The notes below the pieces were generated by a model that saw only the letters and a list, made by a program, of their open reading frames with translations, had not been told where the DNA came from and did not search any database. Position numbers and translations under genes: made by a program. Source: Bosea sp. Tri-49 (lineage in GTDB: Bacteria > Pseudomonadota > Alphaproteobacteria > Rhizobiales > Beijerinckiaceae). Taken from it: a DNA stretch of 64,000 nt. Of the stretch, positions 26,165-34,993 are shown one piece after another (the first letter of the stretch is position 1; each line of letters opens with the position of its first letter). The stretch is from positions 1-64,000 of the forward strand of contig NZ_CP017946.1 of assembly GCF_003952665.1 (NCBI RefSeq). The letters run 5' to 3'.

Positions 26165-27061
26165 TCAGGTCCGGACGATCTTGAGCGGAGGAAGCGCGCT
26201 GCTGCGCTCTGCTGTCGCGGCAAAGCCCGGTCGCCGTGCCTGTGCCGTCGAAGCGGCATCGCGGTAGACGCCGCGATATTGCGCGTCCGGCACCAGGGTC
26301 GTGGTGATGCCGATGACGGTCTCGGCGGCGCCGAGGATGAAGGCGCCGTTCTGCGCGAGCCGTCCGGCGAGGGCGGCCATCACGCGCGCCTTGGTCGGGA
26401 CATCGAAATAGATCAACACGTTGCGGCAGAAGATGATGTCGAACTGGCCGAATTGATGATTCGGCTCCAGCAGATTGTGCTGCTTGAGGTCGACCTTGTC
26501 GCGAATGCGCTCGGACAGGCGCCATTTGTCGCCCTCCTGCCGGAAATGCTTGAGCAGGAGCTGGATCGGCAAGCCGCGCTGCACCTCGAACTGGCTGTAA
26601 AGCCCCTGACGCGCCCGCTCGAGGACGTCGGCGGAAATATCGGTACCAAGGATCTCGACCGTCCAGCCGAAGAGGCGGTCAGCCAACTCGTCGAGCAGCA
26701 TGGCGAGCGAATAGGCCTCCTGACCGGTCGAGACCGCAGCGCACCAGATGCGCAGCGTCCGGCTTTGCGCATTGGCGGCGAGCTTCTCGGGCAGGAGGAT
26801 GTCGCGGAACAGGTCGAAGGGCGTGCGATCGCGGAAGAACAGCGTCTCGTTGGTCGTCATTGCATCGACGACGGCCGCTTCGAGCTCGGAAGCGGGGCAA
26901 TTGCGCAATTGCGCGACCAGCGCCGGTATCCCTGCAATTGCGCGCCGCCGGCAGAGCATGCCGAGCCGACTCTCGACGAGATAGCGCTTCTCCGTGCTGA
27001 GAAAAAGGCCTGAGCGCCGCTGCAGGAGCACGCGCAGGAAATCGAAATCCAGCTCGGTCAT
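26165..27061 (-). CDS. cheR: Chemotaxis methyltransferase CheR
   Basis: SAM-dependent methylation of glutamates on chemoreceptors. The 298-aa protein has the N-terminal helical domain, the TTNETLFFRDRTPFD motif, the SAM loop WCAAVSTGQEAYSLAM, LGTDISADVLERARQG, and DIIFCRNVLIYFD. The SAM loop reads STGQEAYS rather than the more usual STGEEPYS, a modest deviation. It is the last gene of the cheA-cheW-cheY-cheB-cheR operon and overlaps cheB by 4 bases. No pentapeptide-tethering or TPR domain is present. Confidence 0.95.
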   Translation of the reverse strand: MTELDFDFLRVLLQRRSGLFLSTEKRYLVESRLGMLCRRRAIAGIPALVAQLRNCPASELEAAVVDAMTTNETLFFRDRTPFDLFRDILLPEKLAANAQSRTLRIWCAAVSTGQEAYSLAMLLDELADRLFGWTVEILGTDISADVLERARQGLYSQFEVQRGLPIQLLLKHFRQEGDKWRLSERIRDKVDLKQHNLLEPNHQFGQFDIIFCRNVLIYFDVPTKARVMAALAGRLAQNGAFILGAAETVIGITTTLVPDAQYRGVYRDAASTAQARRPGFAATAERSSALPPLKIVRT

Positions 27062-28176
27062 ATGGGATGGCTCCCACCGACGAGCGCCCGGATGGCCGGG
27101 CCGATGTTGCCGAGCGGCAGGACGGCGCTTGCTTGCCTCGCCCGCACCACCGAGCCCGGCATGCCCCAGACCGTGCTCGAGGGCTCGTCCTGGGCAATGA
27201 CTGCAGCGCCGGCACGGCGCAGCGCGGTCGCTCCTTCCGTGCCGTCGCTGCCCATCCCGGTCATGATCAGGCCGAGGGCGGCCGGGCCGAGATGGCGCGC
27301 GGCTTCATTGAACAGGACATCCACAGCCGGCCGGCAGAAATGCACCGGCGGGCTGTCGCTGATGCTGGCGACGATATGGCCGAGCTTCCGCTCGATTCCG
27401 AGATGCCGCCCTCCCGGCGCGACATAGATCGTGCCACGGGCGAGCCGCTCGCCGTCATGTGGTTCGCGTGCCGGCAGCCCGAGCTGCGCAGAAATCTGCT
27501 CGGCGAAGGAGGCGGTGAAAAGCGGCGGCATATGCTGGACGACCAGCGCGACAAGGTTGGCCGCCGCATCGCCGAGATCGCTGAGGACGCGCGCGACGGC
27601 CCGCGGCCCGCCGGTCGAGGCGCCGATCACCAGATAGCGTGGCATTGCCGACACCAGCGGGCGTAGGTCGACGATGCCGCTTGGTGGCGAGGCGCCATGG
27701 CCAGCCTCGCCGCTGACGTCGCCGTGACGCAACCGGGTCTGCGCAATGCTGCCCAGCTTGCCCAGGAGCTCGCTGCGGAAACCCAGCGACAGCGTCAGGC
27801 CGCTGCGACTATCCGGCTTGGGCAGGACGTCGACGGCACCCATGCTCATGCATTGCAGCGCGAGTTTCGCATTGCGCTCGGTGAGTGTGGTCGTCAGCAG
27901 GACAGCGGTCCTGGGGCTCTGCTTGACGATTCTGGGCAAGGCCTCGACACCGTCGAGCACCGGCATGTCGAGGTCGAGCACCATGAGGTCTGGATGATGG
28001 CGCCCGGCATGCTCGATCGCCGCTTCGCCGTCGCCGGCGACGCCGACGACATGGAAGCGCCCGCTTTCACCGAGCCAGCGCGCGAACAGTCCTCGCACGA
28101 CCATGGAATCGTCGGCAATCACGACTGTGCTCGGACGCATACCGGCCTGGTTGGTTAGGTTCGGCACCGTGATCAT
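27058..28176 (-). CDS. cheB: Chemotaxis methylesterase/glutamine deamidase CheB
   Basis: Removes methyl groups from chemoreceptors when phosphorylated. The 372-aa protein has an N-terminal receiver (VIADDSMVVRG; phosphoacceptor Asp in LDLDMPVLDG) and a C-terminal esterase. The catalytic residues are Ser in GASTGG, His in VVQHMPP and Asp in MTGMGSDGTEG. The linker is about 40 residues (SIAQTRLRHGDVSGEAGHGASPP). The start at 28176 is taken; an ATG at 28140 begins exactly at the receiver and is an alternative. The stop overlaps cheR by 4 bases, indicating coupled translation. Confidence 0.95.
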   Translation of the reverse strand: MITVPNLTNQAGMRPSTVVIADDSMVVRGLFARWLGESGRFHVVGVAGDGEAAIEHAGRHHPDLMVLDLDMPVLDGVEALPRIVKQSPRTAVLLTTTLTERNAKLALQCMSMGAVDVLPKPDSRSGLTLSLGFRSELLGKLGSIAQTRLRHGDVSGEAGHGASPPSGIVDLRPLVSAMPRYLVIGASTGGPRAVARVLSDLGDAAANLVALVVQHMPPLFTASFAEQISAQLGLPAREPHDGERLARGTIYVAPGGRHLGIERKLGHIVASISDSPPVHFCRPAVDVLFNEAARHLGPAALGLIMTGMGSDGTEGATALRRAGAAVIAQDEPSSTVWGMPGSVVRARQASAVLPLGNIGPAIRALVGGSHPI

Positions 28177-28223
28177 CGCGATTGTGTGGCCCGAGTGCGG
28201 GGATGTCGTGTGCCGTGCGACTT

Positions 28224-28589
<366 letters not shown>

Positions 28590-28618
28590 GGCGTGACTCC
28601 AGGCAGCGGCGCTTGCCG

Positions 28619-29122
28619 TCAGGCGGCGACCGGCAGTTCGATGTTGAGGACAGCATCCACGTCAATCACGACCAGGAGGCGATCGTCGAGGCGGTGAACA
28701 CCCTTGGCGAGGGCAGCCCAGGCTCGATCGAGATGGATCGGCACGGGCTCGAAGGTCGTACGGCTGAGACGCATTACTTCGCCGACTGTGTCGACAATGA
28801 GCGCGAAGGCTTCGCCGCCCTGATCGATGCCGACTGCGGTAAGTTCGCGTCCGTCAACGCCGGCGGGCGCAGCGGCGGCGTCGACGCGACCCATCCGGCG
28901 GCGCATGCAGATCGCGGTGACGACGCGCCCGCGCAGATTGATGAGGCCGACGATCTCGCTCGGCGCCAGGGGCACCGGGGTGACGCGGGTGGCGATGAAG
29001 ACGTCCTGGACGCGCGCGATCGGCAGGCCGAGCAGCTGCCCGCCGACCGTGACGGTGACATAGTCGAGCGAATCCTCGAAGGCCGCGACGCCGGCTTCGC
29101 TATCGTTGCTTGTGCCGGTCAT
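28619..29122 (-). CDS. cheW: Chemotaxis coupling protein CheW
   Basis: Scaffold linking chemoreceptors to CheA in polar arrays. The 167-aa protein is a single CheW/SH3-like domain (YVTVTVGGQLLGLPIARVQDVF, PSEIVGLINLRGRVVTAICMRRRMG, ALIVDTVGEVMRLSRTTFEPVP). An N-terminal extension of about 20 residues is not conserved. It overlaps the end of cheA by 4 bases (29119-29122), indicating translational coupling. Confidence 0.94.
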   Translation of the reverse strand: MTGTSNDSEAGVAAFEDSLDYVTVTVGGQLLGLPIARVQDVFIATRVTPVPLAPSEIVGLINLRGRVVTAICMRRRMGRVDAAAAPAGVDGRELTAVGIDQGGEAFALIVDTVGEVMRLSRTTFEPVPIHLDRAWAALAKGVHRLDDRLLVVIDVDAVLNIELPVAA

Positions 29123-31734
29123 GCGGCTCGCCTCAGTTTGGGCCGGGTCTCGGCGAGCTCGGCAATCAGCGTGCGCCGATCGAACTTGGCAACGACTTCG
29201 TCGAACTCCGCCTGTGCAGCCATGACGTGCAGCTCGGGTGTCGGCAAGCTTGCGAGCCCGATGATGCGCAGATCGGCGTGCCGGGCTTCGGCGCGCAGCC
29301 GTGCGGCGAGCGCGAAGGCGGCCTCGGCGTTGCGGTCGAGATCGATCACGACGGCGTTCAGCTCGGTGCTGCCAGAAGCGAGACCGGCCGCCATGGCGAG
29401 GTCGGCCACATGGATCACCTGCAGGCCGGCGGCTTTCAGTACGGGGGCAAGCATCTCGCGCAGAAACTCGGACGGCTCGACCAGCAGGACGCGCGGTCCG
29501 CCTATGCCGCTGCGGCGCACATGCAGCCAGTTGGGATTGGCCTTGGGCAGGTAGTGCGCGAGGTCGAGGATCTCAGTTGCGCGGCCTCTGACGATCGCCG
29601 AGCCGAGCAGTCCGTGCTCGGGCATGGCCAGCATCTCGATGTCGAGCACTTCGTCGACGATGTCGACGATGGCGTCGACTGCCAGCGCCATGCTGAAGTC
29701 GCCCTCGGAGAAGATCACCAGCGGCTGCAAGCCGCTCTGCCGGAGCTGGACGTCTTCGATGGGAACGACCGGCATCAGCCGACCGCGATAATTGAGCAGC
29801 GTGCGTCCTCCGCCGGTCTCGAACAGCCCGGCATCGACCTCTTCAAGTCGCGTCACCAGGGACAGCGGGACGGCTTTCAGCCGATCCTTGCCAGCCCGGA
29901 AGACCAACATCGTGGTGCGTTCGACGGGGAGGGCAGCCTCGGCCGAGATGTCCGAGGCGGCTTCGTCCTGAGGCGCCGCCACGCCGACCAGGCGCGCGAC
30001 CCCGTTGGGATCGACGATCAACACCACTGCGCCGTCGCCGAGAATGGTGTTACCCGAAAAGAGCGGGATATGGCGCAGCCGGGTCGACATCGGTTTGACG
30101 ACGATTTCTTCGGTGTGGAACACGGATTCCACGAGGATACCGAACTGGCGCTCGCCGACTTGCGTCACGACGATGAAGCCATCGTCGACGATGGCGTCGC
30201 TCGCCGTGTCCATCACCCCGGCGAGAGCGATGATTGGCAGCAACCGCTCGCGCAGTCGCAGCACGGGCGCATTGTTGATGCGTTCGATGCTGTGCTCGCC
30301 GCCGGCCTTGACGCGCACCAGCTCGCGCACAACCACCTGCGGGATGGCGAAACGCTGGCCAGCGGTCGCGACGATCAGAGCCGAGACGATGGCAAGCGTC
30401 AGCGGGATCTTGATCGTTATGGTGGTGCCTGCACCAGCGATGCTGGCGACGTCGATCATGCCGCCGATTGCATCGACATTGACCTTGACCACGTCCATCC
30501 CGACGCCGCGTCCGGAAATGGCGGAGACGGTATCGGAGGTCGAGAAGCCCGGATGGAAGATGAAGCGCAGGACCTGCGTCTCGCTCAGCCGTTCTGCCTC
30601 CGCTTCGCCGACCAATCCCCGCTGCACCGCCTTGCGGCGGATCCGGGCGGTGTCCATGCCGCGGCCGTCATCGGTGATCGCGATCGTGACAGAGCCGCCT
30701 TCATGATAGGCCGATACCCGGATCGTGCCCATTTCGGGCTTGCCGAGCGCAGCGCGCTCCTGTGGTTCCTCGATCGCATGGTCGGCGCAGTTGCGGACCA
30801 TGTGGATGAGGGGGTCCTTGATCAGTTCGAGGATCTGCCGGTCGAGCTCGGTGTCGGCCCCTTCCGTCACCAGCTCGATCTTCTTGCCGAGGTCGGTGGA
30901 GAGATCGCGGACGATGCGCGGCAGCTTCGACCAGGCATTGCCGATCGGCTGCATGCGCGTCTTCATCACGCCGTCCTGCAATTCGGCGGTGATCAGCGAG
31001 AGCCGCTGCAGCGGTCCTTTCAGGCCAGCATCCTCCTGCCGGCGGGCTATCTCGAGCAATTGGTTGCGGGTCAGCACCAGCTCCGAGACCATGGTCATCA
31101 GATGCTCGAGCGTGTCGACATTGACGCGCAGTGTTGCCGGCCCAGCCGCCTTCAAGTCCCGGGCAGTATCGCCGTGAGCCTGTCCGGGTTGGTCGAGCGG
31201 GCTCGGCGCCGCGCGAAAGACCAGATCCATCTCGTCCACCGCCGCACCCGAGGTGGGCGGGGGCGCAGGCTCTGCCGGGCGAGTTCCTGCGGTGCGGGCG
31301 AGATAGGCTGCGACCGGATCGAGCGGTGGCTGTGTCTGCCGGGCGGCCAGCTCCTGCTTTGCCCGCTGGGCGAGGCCGCGCAATTCGTCGATCAGCTGGC
31401 CGTCATGGCCTGGCGGCTCCTGCCCCTTCTCGGCGAGCTCGGCCATGATCTCCTTGATCCGGTCGATGGTCTCGAGGATCGCGGTGACTGCAGTCGACGA
31501 GACGCTCGCGCCGTCGCGGAACTGGCCAATGACGGATTCGGCGGCATGCGTCAGTGCTTCGAGCCGCGGCAGGCCGATGAAGCCACAGGTGCCTTTGACC
31601 GTGTGAACGAGCCGGAAGATGTTGCGCAGGATATCCCCGTTATTGGGCTCCTGCTCGAAGCGGACGAGTTCTCGATCGACCATATCGAGATGCTCGCCGG
31701 TCTCGCCGAGAAACTCTTGTAGCAACTCGTCCAT
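29119..31734 (-). CDS. cheA: Chemotaxis histidine kinase CheA with two CheW-like domains and a C-terminal degenerate receiver
   Basis: An 871-aa kinase. Domains in order: Hpt (about 1-105, phospho-His in RLVHTVKGTCGFIGL), linker, dimerisation helices (LRVNVDTLEHLMTMVSELVL, near 200), the ATPase domain (N box MVRNCADHAIEEP, G1 ITDDGRGMD, F box GFSTS, G2 GRGVGMDVV), and a CheW-like domain. A second CheW-like module (FRAGKDRLKAVPLSLVTRLEEV) and a receiver-like domain from about 735 complete it. The receiver keeps an Asp (VVIDLDRN) and a Lys (VAKFDR), but its acidic pair is reduced to Glu-Pro (LLVEPSEF). No P2-type CheY-binding domain is clear. The ATG at 31734 is preferred to a GTG at 31749. Confidence 0.94.
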   Translation of the reverse strand: MDELLQEFLGETGEHLDMVDRELVRFEQEPNNGDILRNIFRLVHTVKGTCGFIGLPRLEALTHAAESVIGQFRDGASVSSTAVTAILETIDRIKEIMAELAEKGQEPPGHDGQLIDELRGLAQRAKQELAARQTQPPLDPVAAYLARTAGTRPAEPAPPPTSGAAVDEMDLVFRAAPSPLDQPGQAHGDTARDLKAAGPATLRVNVDTLEHLMTMVSELVLTRNQLLEIARRQEDAGLKGPLQRLSLITAELQDGVMKTRMQPIGNAWSKLPRIVRDLSTDLGKKIELVTEGADTELDRQILELIKDPLIHMVRNCADHAIEEPQERAALGKPEMGTIRVSAYHEGGSVTIAITDDGRGMDTARIRRKAVQRGLVGEAEAERLSETQVLRFIFHPGFSTSDTVSAISGRGVGMDVVKVNVDAIGGMIDVASIAGAGTTITIKIPLTLAIVSALIVATAGQRFAIPQVVVRELVRVKAGGEHSIERINNAPVLRLRERLLPIIALAGVMDTASDAIVDDGFIVVTQVGERQFGILVESVFHTEEIVVKPMSTRLRHIPLFSGNTILGDGAVVLIVDPNGVARLVGVAAPQDEAASDISAEAALPVERTTMLVFRAGKDRLKAVPLSLVTRLEEVDAGLFETGGGRTLLNYRGRLMPVVPIEDVQLRQSGLQPLVIFSEGDFSMALAVDAIVDIVDEVLDIEMLAMPEHGLLGSAIVRGRATEILDLAHYLPKANPNWLHVRRSGIGGPRVLLVEPSEFLREMLAPVLKAAGLQVIHVADLAMAAGLASGSTELNAVVIDLDRNAEAAFALAARLRAEARHADLRIIGLASLPTPELHVMAAQAEFDEVVAKFDRRTLIAELAETRPKLRRAA

Positions 31735-31856
31735 GCACGGACTGCTCACTTACATCACGGATTTGTTCCGGATAGTGCGGTGCAAGGGTTTATGATCAGT
31801 TGAGAGCGAGCGGAAACCGCGCAACATCACGCTCGCCGGAGCTGTTTTGCCGGCGC

Positions 31857-32495
31857 TCAGGCCGCTTCCGCATTGATACTGACGGTATCGCCCTCGATCG
31901 CGAAGGCGATTTTCATTCCGGCGGCGCGGGCGACCAGGCCGGTATAGAGCGGCTGGACCGCGTGAGCGTCGATGACGCCGCTTTCGGAGCGCCCGGCAAT
32001 CAGCTCCTCGACATGGGCGGGAATGCGCGCATGCGAGCCCGTCGCGGTGATGGCGAAGCTGCCCTGCTCGCCGGTGACGGTGGCTCGGGATGTGATCTTG
32101 CCGCCGCGTGGGATCGCCTGCGTCGCTAGAACGAGGAGGTTGAGCACCAGCTTGACCTGGTTCTTCGGCAGGAGGGCGCGCGGCGCCTCCCAGTCGAGCG
32201 ACAGTTTCTCGTCGTTGAGAAAGCCGTTGGCGACGGCGCCGGCGTCGCCAAGGTCGATCATCGCTCCGGCCGAGCCGGCCGCGCCGAAGGCGAGCCGCGC
32301 GAATTGCAGGCGGGCCGAGGCATTGCGCGCGCTCTTCTTGATCAGGTCGAGCGCGAAATCCTTCATCGAGGGGTCGTCCTCTTCGAGCACTTCGAGCGCG
32401 TTGACGATCGCGCCGACAGGGCTGATCACGTCATGACAGACGCGGCTGCAGAGAAGTGCGGCCAGATCGAGCGGCTCGAGCGAGATGGCGGTCAT
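31857..32495 (-). CDS. chpT: Histidine phosphotransferase ChpT
   Basis: Relays phosphate from the hybrid kinase CckA to CtrA and CpdR. The 212-aa protein has the signature LAALLCSRVCHDVISPVGAI with phospho-His21. An HK-like ATPase-derived domain follows, degenerate because it no longer binds ATP (LPKNQVKLVLNLLVLATQAIP; final SGVIDAHAVQPLYTGLVARAAG). It stands upstream of cheA on the same strand with a 122-base gap; shared transcription is possible. Together with ctrA, the window encodes the lower half of the CckA-ChpT-CtrA relay. A GTTAACCAT site is 84 bases upstream. Confidence 0.93.
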   Translation of the reverse strand: MTAISLEPLDLAALLCSRVCHDVISPVGAIVNALEVLEEDDPSMKDFALDLIKKSARNASARLQFARLAFGAAGSAGAMIDLGDAGAVANGFLNDEKLSLDWEAPRALLPKNQVKLVLNLLVLATQAIPRGGKITSRATVTGEQGSFAITATGSHARIPAHVEELIAGRSESGVIDAHAVQPLYTGLVARAAGMKIAFAIEGDTVSINAEAA

Positions 32496-32578
32496 GATCC
32501 GGTCCTGCGATAAAGAGAATCAGGGCGGTACGCGCCCAATGTCGATGGCGCAGCATGCGCTACGCTGGTTTGCAGCTG

Positions 32579-32587
32579 GTTAACCAT
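32579..32587 (-). promoter_or_regulatory. GTTAACCAT (CtrA-type half-site) upstream of chpT
   Basis: Identical to the 9-mer before ctrA at 25187-25195 and includes the TTAACC half-site. A TTTG 11 bases upstream gives TTTG-N7-TTAAC, an imperfect full box. It lies between chpT and cysQ, so it could serve either. Support is modest. Confidence 0.35.
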
Positions 32588-32768
32588 AGCGGGAGGCGCC
32601 CACGGCCGGAATGTTCCGCTCCGGCATGCCGGGGCAAGATGGCTGCCAGAAGGCGAGCCGGCTTTTTCTTTGGCGCGCCATGCACTACCTAACAGAGCGA
32701 TACCGCCGGAGGCGCCGCCCGGCATTCGCACTGCAACGGCATCCGGCGCCGGCGAGACTGGTTCGAAC

Positions 32769-33611
32769 ATGGCCATCGCTCACGACGATCCACGCCTGAG
32801 CGACCGGGACGGGCTGGCACGCTCGCTCGGCGAAGCGGCGCGGCGCACGGCGGCCGTCCTGCTTGCGAAGCGGGCGGCGCGCGACGTCAAGCTCAAGGCC
32901 GACGGATCGCCAGTCTGCTCGGCCGATCTCGCTGCGGATTTCGCCGCGAAGCAGGCGCTCGCCGAGCTACTGCCAGGCTTTCCGGTGATCAGCGAAGAGA
33001 GTGTCGGCGACGTGGCCCCGGCCCCGGTTTTCATCCTGCTCGACCCGCTCGACGGCACGCGCGAGTTCCTGGCCTCCGGCGATAGCTATTGCGTTGCAAT
33101 CGCCGTGATCCACGATGGCCGACCGCTCGCCGGGGCACTCGCCGCCCCGGCCATAGGCCGGCTCTGGTACGGTGGAGAGCGGAGCTTCACCCAGGCATTG
33201 GACGCAGACGCGGCGCCGCTGGGCGCAGCGCGTGAAGTCCATGTCCGTACGGAGCCGACAGACGGGCCGCTCATGCTGGTCAGCCGTTTCCACGGCGACA
33301 CGGTGAGTGCCGGTGTTGCGGCCGCGCTTGCAAAGGGGGAGGGCGCGCCGGTGTCCTCGGCCGTGAAGTTCGGGCTCATCGCCAGCGGCGAGGCCGATCT
33401 GCATGTGCGCGGTGGCACCACGATGGAATGGGACATCGCCGCCGGCGATGCCATCCTTGCGGCTGCTGGCGGAGTGGTGCTGACCCTCGACGGTGAAAAG
33501 CCTGTTTACGGCAATGCCGGGCGCGATTTCCGCAATCCGCCCTTCGTCGCGGCAAGCTGCGAGAGACTGGCCAGGCTCGCGATCGAGAAGGCGGCGACCT
33601 GCCGCTGCTGA
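32769..33611 (+). CDS. cysQ: 3'(2'),5'-bisphosphate nucleotidase CysQ
   Basis: Hydrolyses 3'-phosphoadenosine 5'-phosphate, recycling the by-product of sulfate assimilation. The 280-aa inositol-monophosphatase-fold protein has the metal ligands in VISEESVGD, the signature DPLDGTREFLASGDSYCV, and the C-terminal MEWDIAAGDAILAAAGG. The REF after DGT and the length favour CysQ over SuhB. The ATG at 32769 gives the family start. Divergent from chpT, convergent with the YHS protein gene. Confidence 0.92.
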   Translation: MAIAHDDPRLSDRDGLARSLGEAARRTAAVLLAKRAARDVKLKADGSPVCSADLAADFAAKQALAELLPGFPVISEESVGDVAPAPVFILLDPLDGTREFLASGDSYCVAIAVIHDGRPLAGALAAPAIGRLWYGGERSFTQALDADAAPLGAAREVHVRTEPTDGPLMLVSRFHGDTVSAGVAAALAKGEGAPVSSAVKFGLIASGEADLHVRGGTTMEWDIAAGDAILAAAGGVVLTLDGEKPVYGNAGRDFRNPPFVAASCERLARLAIEKAATCRC

Positions 33612-33633
33612 GACTTGCCGCTGCTGAGCGGAC

Positions 33634-34152
33634 TCAGCGTGCGATCGACACCGTCACGGCAGGCCAGCGTTCCTGGGCTTTCGCTCGCAAGGGCGCCTCA
33701 GCGAGGAAGCGCCGGCGGTTCTCGTCGCTGCGAAAGAAATAGAGTCGCGATCCGATGACGGCGAAGCGGCGCGGATCGGCATCGACAACGCGCCCCTCCG
33801 CGATGCCACTGGCATCGAAGCCGCCGAAGCGTGGGGTATAGACCTCCGGCGCCTCGCGAAAAGCGTCGCGATTGGCGGCGCTGGCAAAGCGCCAGACCAT
33901 TCCTTCTGAGGTCAGTTCGTAATCGGGCAGTCCCGGCACCGCGGCATCGTTCAGGAAATAGGCGACGGGATCGAAGCCAGAGAGAGCGAGGCCCGAACGA
34001 TTGTCGCGCTGCATGCTCTCGCCGAGGCTAGGCATTTGCGGCAGGCCTGGAGGGAGGGCTGACGCCCGGCTCGCTACGACCGCGAAGGGAAGCGCACAGC
34101 TTAATCCGATGCCGGCGAGCACAATCCCGGCATGCCTTGCTGCGGCCTTCAT
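33634..34152 (-). CDS. Exported YHS-domain protein
   Basis: A 172-aa protein with a signal peptide (residues 1-31, ending ASRASALPPG) and a YHS-like domain: SGFDPVAYFLNDAAVPGLPDYE, WRFASAANRDAFREAPEVYTPRFGGF. YHS domains are small modules seen alone or with metal-transport proteins, but a defined function for the exported single-domain type is lacking. The Cys often found after the GGF/Y position is replaced (FDASGIAEG), which argues against metal binding through that residue. AAGGA precedes the ATG at 34152. Divergent from the eipA leader. Confidence 0.8.
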   Translation of the reverse strand: MKAAARHAGIVLAGIGLSCALPFAVVASRASALPPGLPQMPSLGESMQRDNRSGLALSGFDPVAYFLNDAAVPGLPDYELTSEGMVWRFASAANRDAFREAPEVYTPRFGGFDASGIAEGRVVDADPRRFAVIGSRLYFFRSDENRRRFLAEAPLRAKAQERWPAVTVSIAR

Positions 34153-34212
34153 CGACACCAATCCTTGGCTTCAAGTCGCGTCACGGCGCGTTCTGCGCCG
34201 CAGTTCACCGCT

Positions 34213-34235
34213 TGGATACACATACAGCGTATCCA
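34213..34235 (+). promoter_or_regulatory. Inverted repeat upstream of the eipA leader ORF
   Basis: TGGATAC (34213-34219) and GTATCCA (34229-34235) are perfect 7-base arms with a 9-base spacer. It abuts an AGGAGG ribosome-binding site at 34235-34240. It could be an operator, or an RNA hairpin next to the binding site. Confidence 0.45.
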
Positions 34236-34245
34236 GGAGGTTACC

Positions 34246-34338
34246 GTGGTCACGAGGATTCGCACGACCCACCGTCGACGCCACCCGGCAGGAGGCCGAA
34301 TGCCCATGCCCGGCGCTTGCCTGGAGACGATGAGATGA
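34246..34338 (+). CDS. Short basic leader ORF overlapping the eipA start
   Basis: A 30-codon ORF starting GTG at 34246, five bases after a perfect AGGAGG. The product is rich in Arg and His (TRIRTTHRRRHPAGG). Its TGA (34336-34338) overlaps the eipA ATG (34335) as ATGA, so ribosomes finishing it could restart on eipA. No matching family is known to me. The alternative is that the strong binding site is fortuitous and eipA is read from its own GGAG site. Confidence 0.4.
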   Translation: MVTRIRTTHRRRHPAGGRMPMPGACLETMR

Positions 34339-34907
34339 ACCATACCCGCCGCACCCTGCTCGCCAGCGCACTGCTGCTCGGCGCAGGCCTCGCCGCCGGT
34401 CCCGCCGCCGCTCAGCAGAGCGAGCGCTCCTTTTCGCAGAACGAGCTGGTCACCTCCGGCCATCAGTTCTTCGGCAATGTCTCGCGCGGTCTTGCCCTGA
34501 CGATCGAGGAAGCGGTGCGTCGCTGGGGCGAGCCGAACGGCTATGTCCTCGGCCAGGAAGCGTCCGGCGCCTTTGTGGGCGGGCTGCGCTATGGTGAGGG
34601 CACGCTGTTCACCCGCAATGCCGGCGACCGCAAGGTGTACTGGCAGGGGCCGTCTGTCGGCTTCGATTTCGGCGGCGACGGCGCCCGCACCATGATGCTG
34701 ATCTACAATCTGCCCAGCGTCGGCGCGCTCTACCAACGTTTCGGCGGGGTCGACGGCTCGGTCTACTTCGTCGGTGGCTTCGGTTTCACCGCGCTGACGG
34801 CTGGTGGCGTGATGGTCGTGCCGATCCGCACTGGCGTCGGCTGGCGCCTCGGCGTCAATCTCGGCTATCTGAAATTCACGCCAGAGGCGACTTGGAACCC
34901 GTTCTGA
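34335..34907 (+). CDS. eipA: DUF1134 envelope protein (EipA-like)
   Basis: A 190-aa periplasmic protein. The signal peptide has an RRTLLASALLLGAGLAAG core and cleavage after AAAQQ. The mature part matches the DUF1134 family: EEAVRRWGEPNGYVLGQEASGAFVGGLRYGEG, YWQGPSVGFDFGGDGART, GGFGFTALTAGGVMVVPIRTGVGWRLGVNLGYLKFT. In Brucella the homologue EipA is needed for envelope integrity. It is probably a structural or lipid-associated periplasmic factor. A GGAG site precedes the ATG, and a leader ORF overlaps it by ATGA. A coiled-coil membrane protein gene follows. Confidence 0.88.
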   Translation: MNHTRRTLLASALLLGAGLAAGPAAAQQSERSFSQNELVTSGHQFFGNVSRGLALTIEEAVRRWGEPNGYVLGQEASGAFVGGLRYGEGTLFTRNAGDRKVYWQGPSVGFDFGGDGARTMMLIYNLPSVGALYQRFGGVDGSVYFVGGFGFTALTAGGVMVVPIRTGVGWRLGVNLGYLKFTPEATWNPF

Positions 34908-34993
34908 TCTGACAATTCGGGGCTGCTGGTCTTATCTTGCAAGGCATGGCAGCCTGACATCGGGCTGACCGCAGAAACTGGAGCTGCCCTGCC

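Noticed and set aside
29110..31722. 870-codon plus-strand frame antisense to cheA
   Set aside because: Striking length, but the composition is a mirror of the CheA codons and no domain or start signal is seen.
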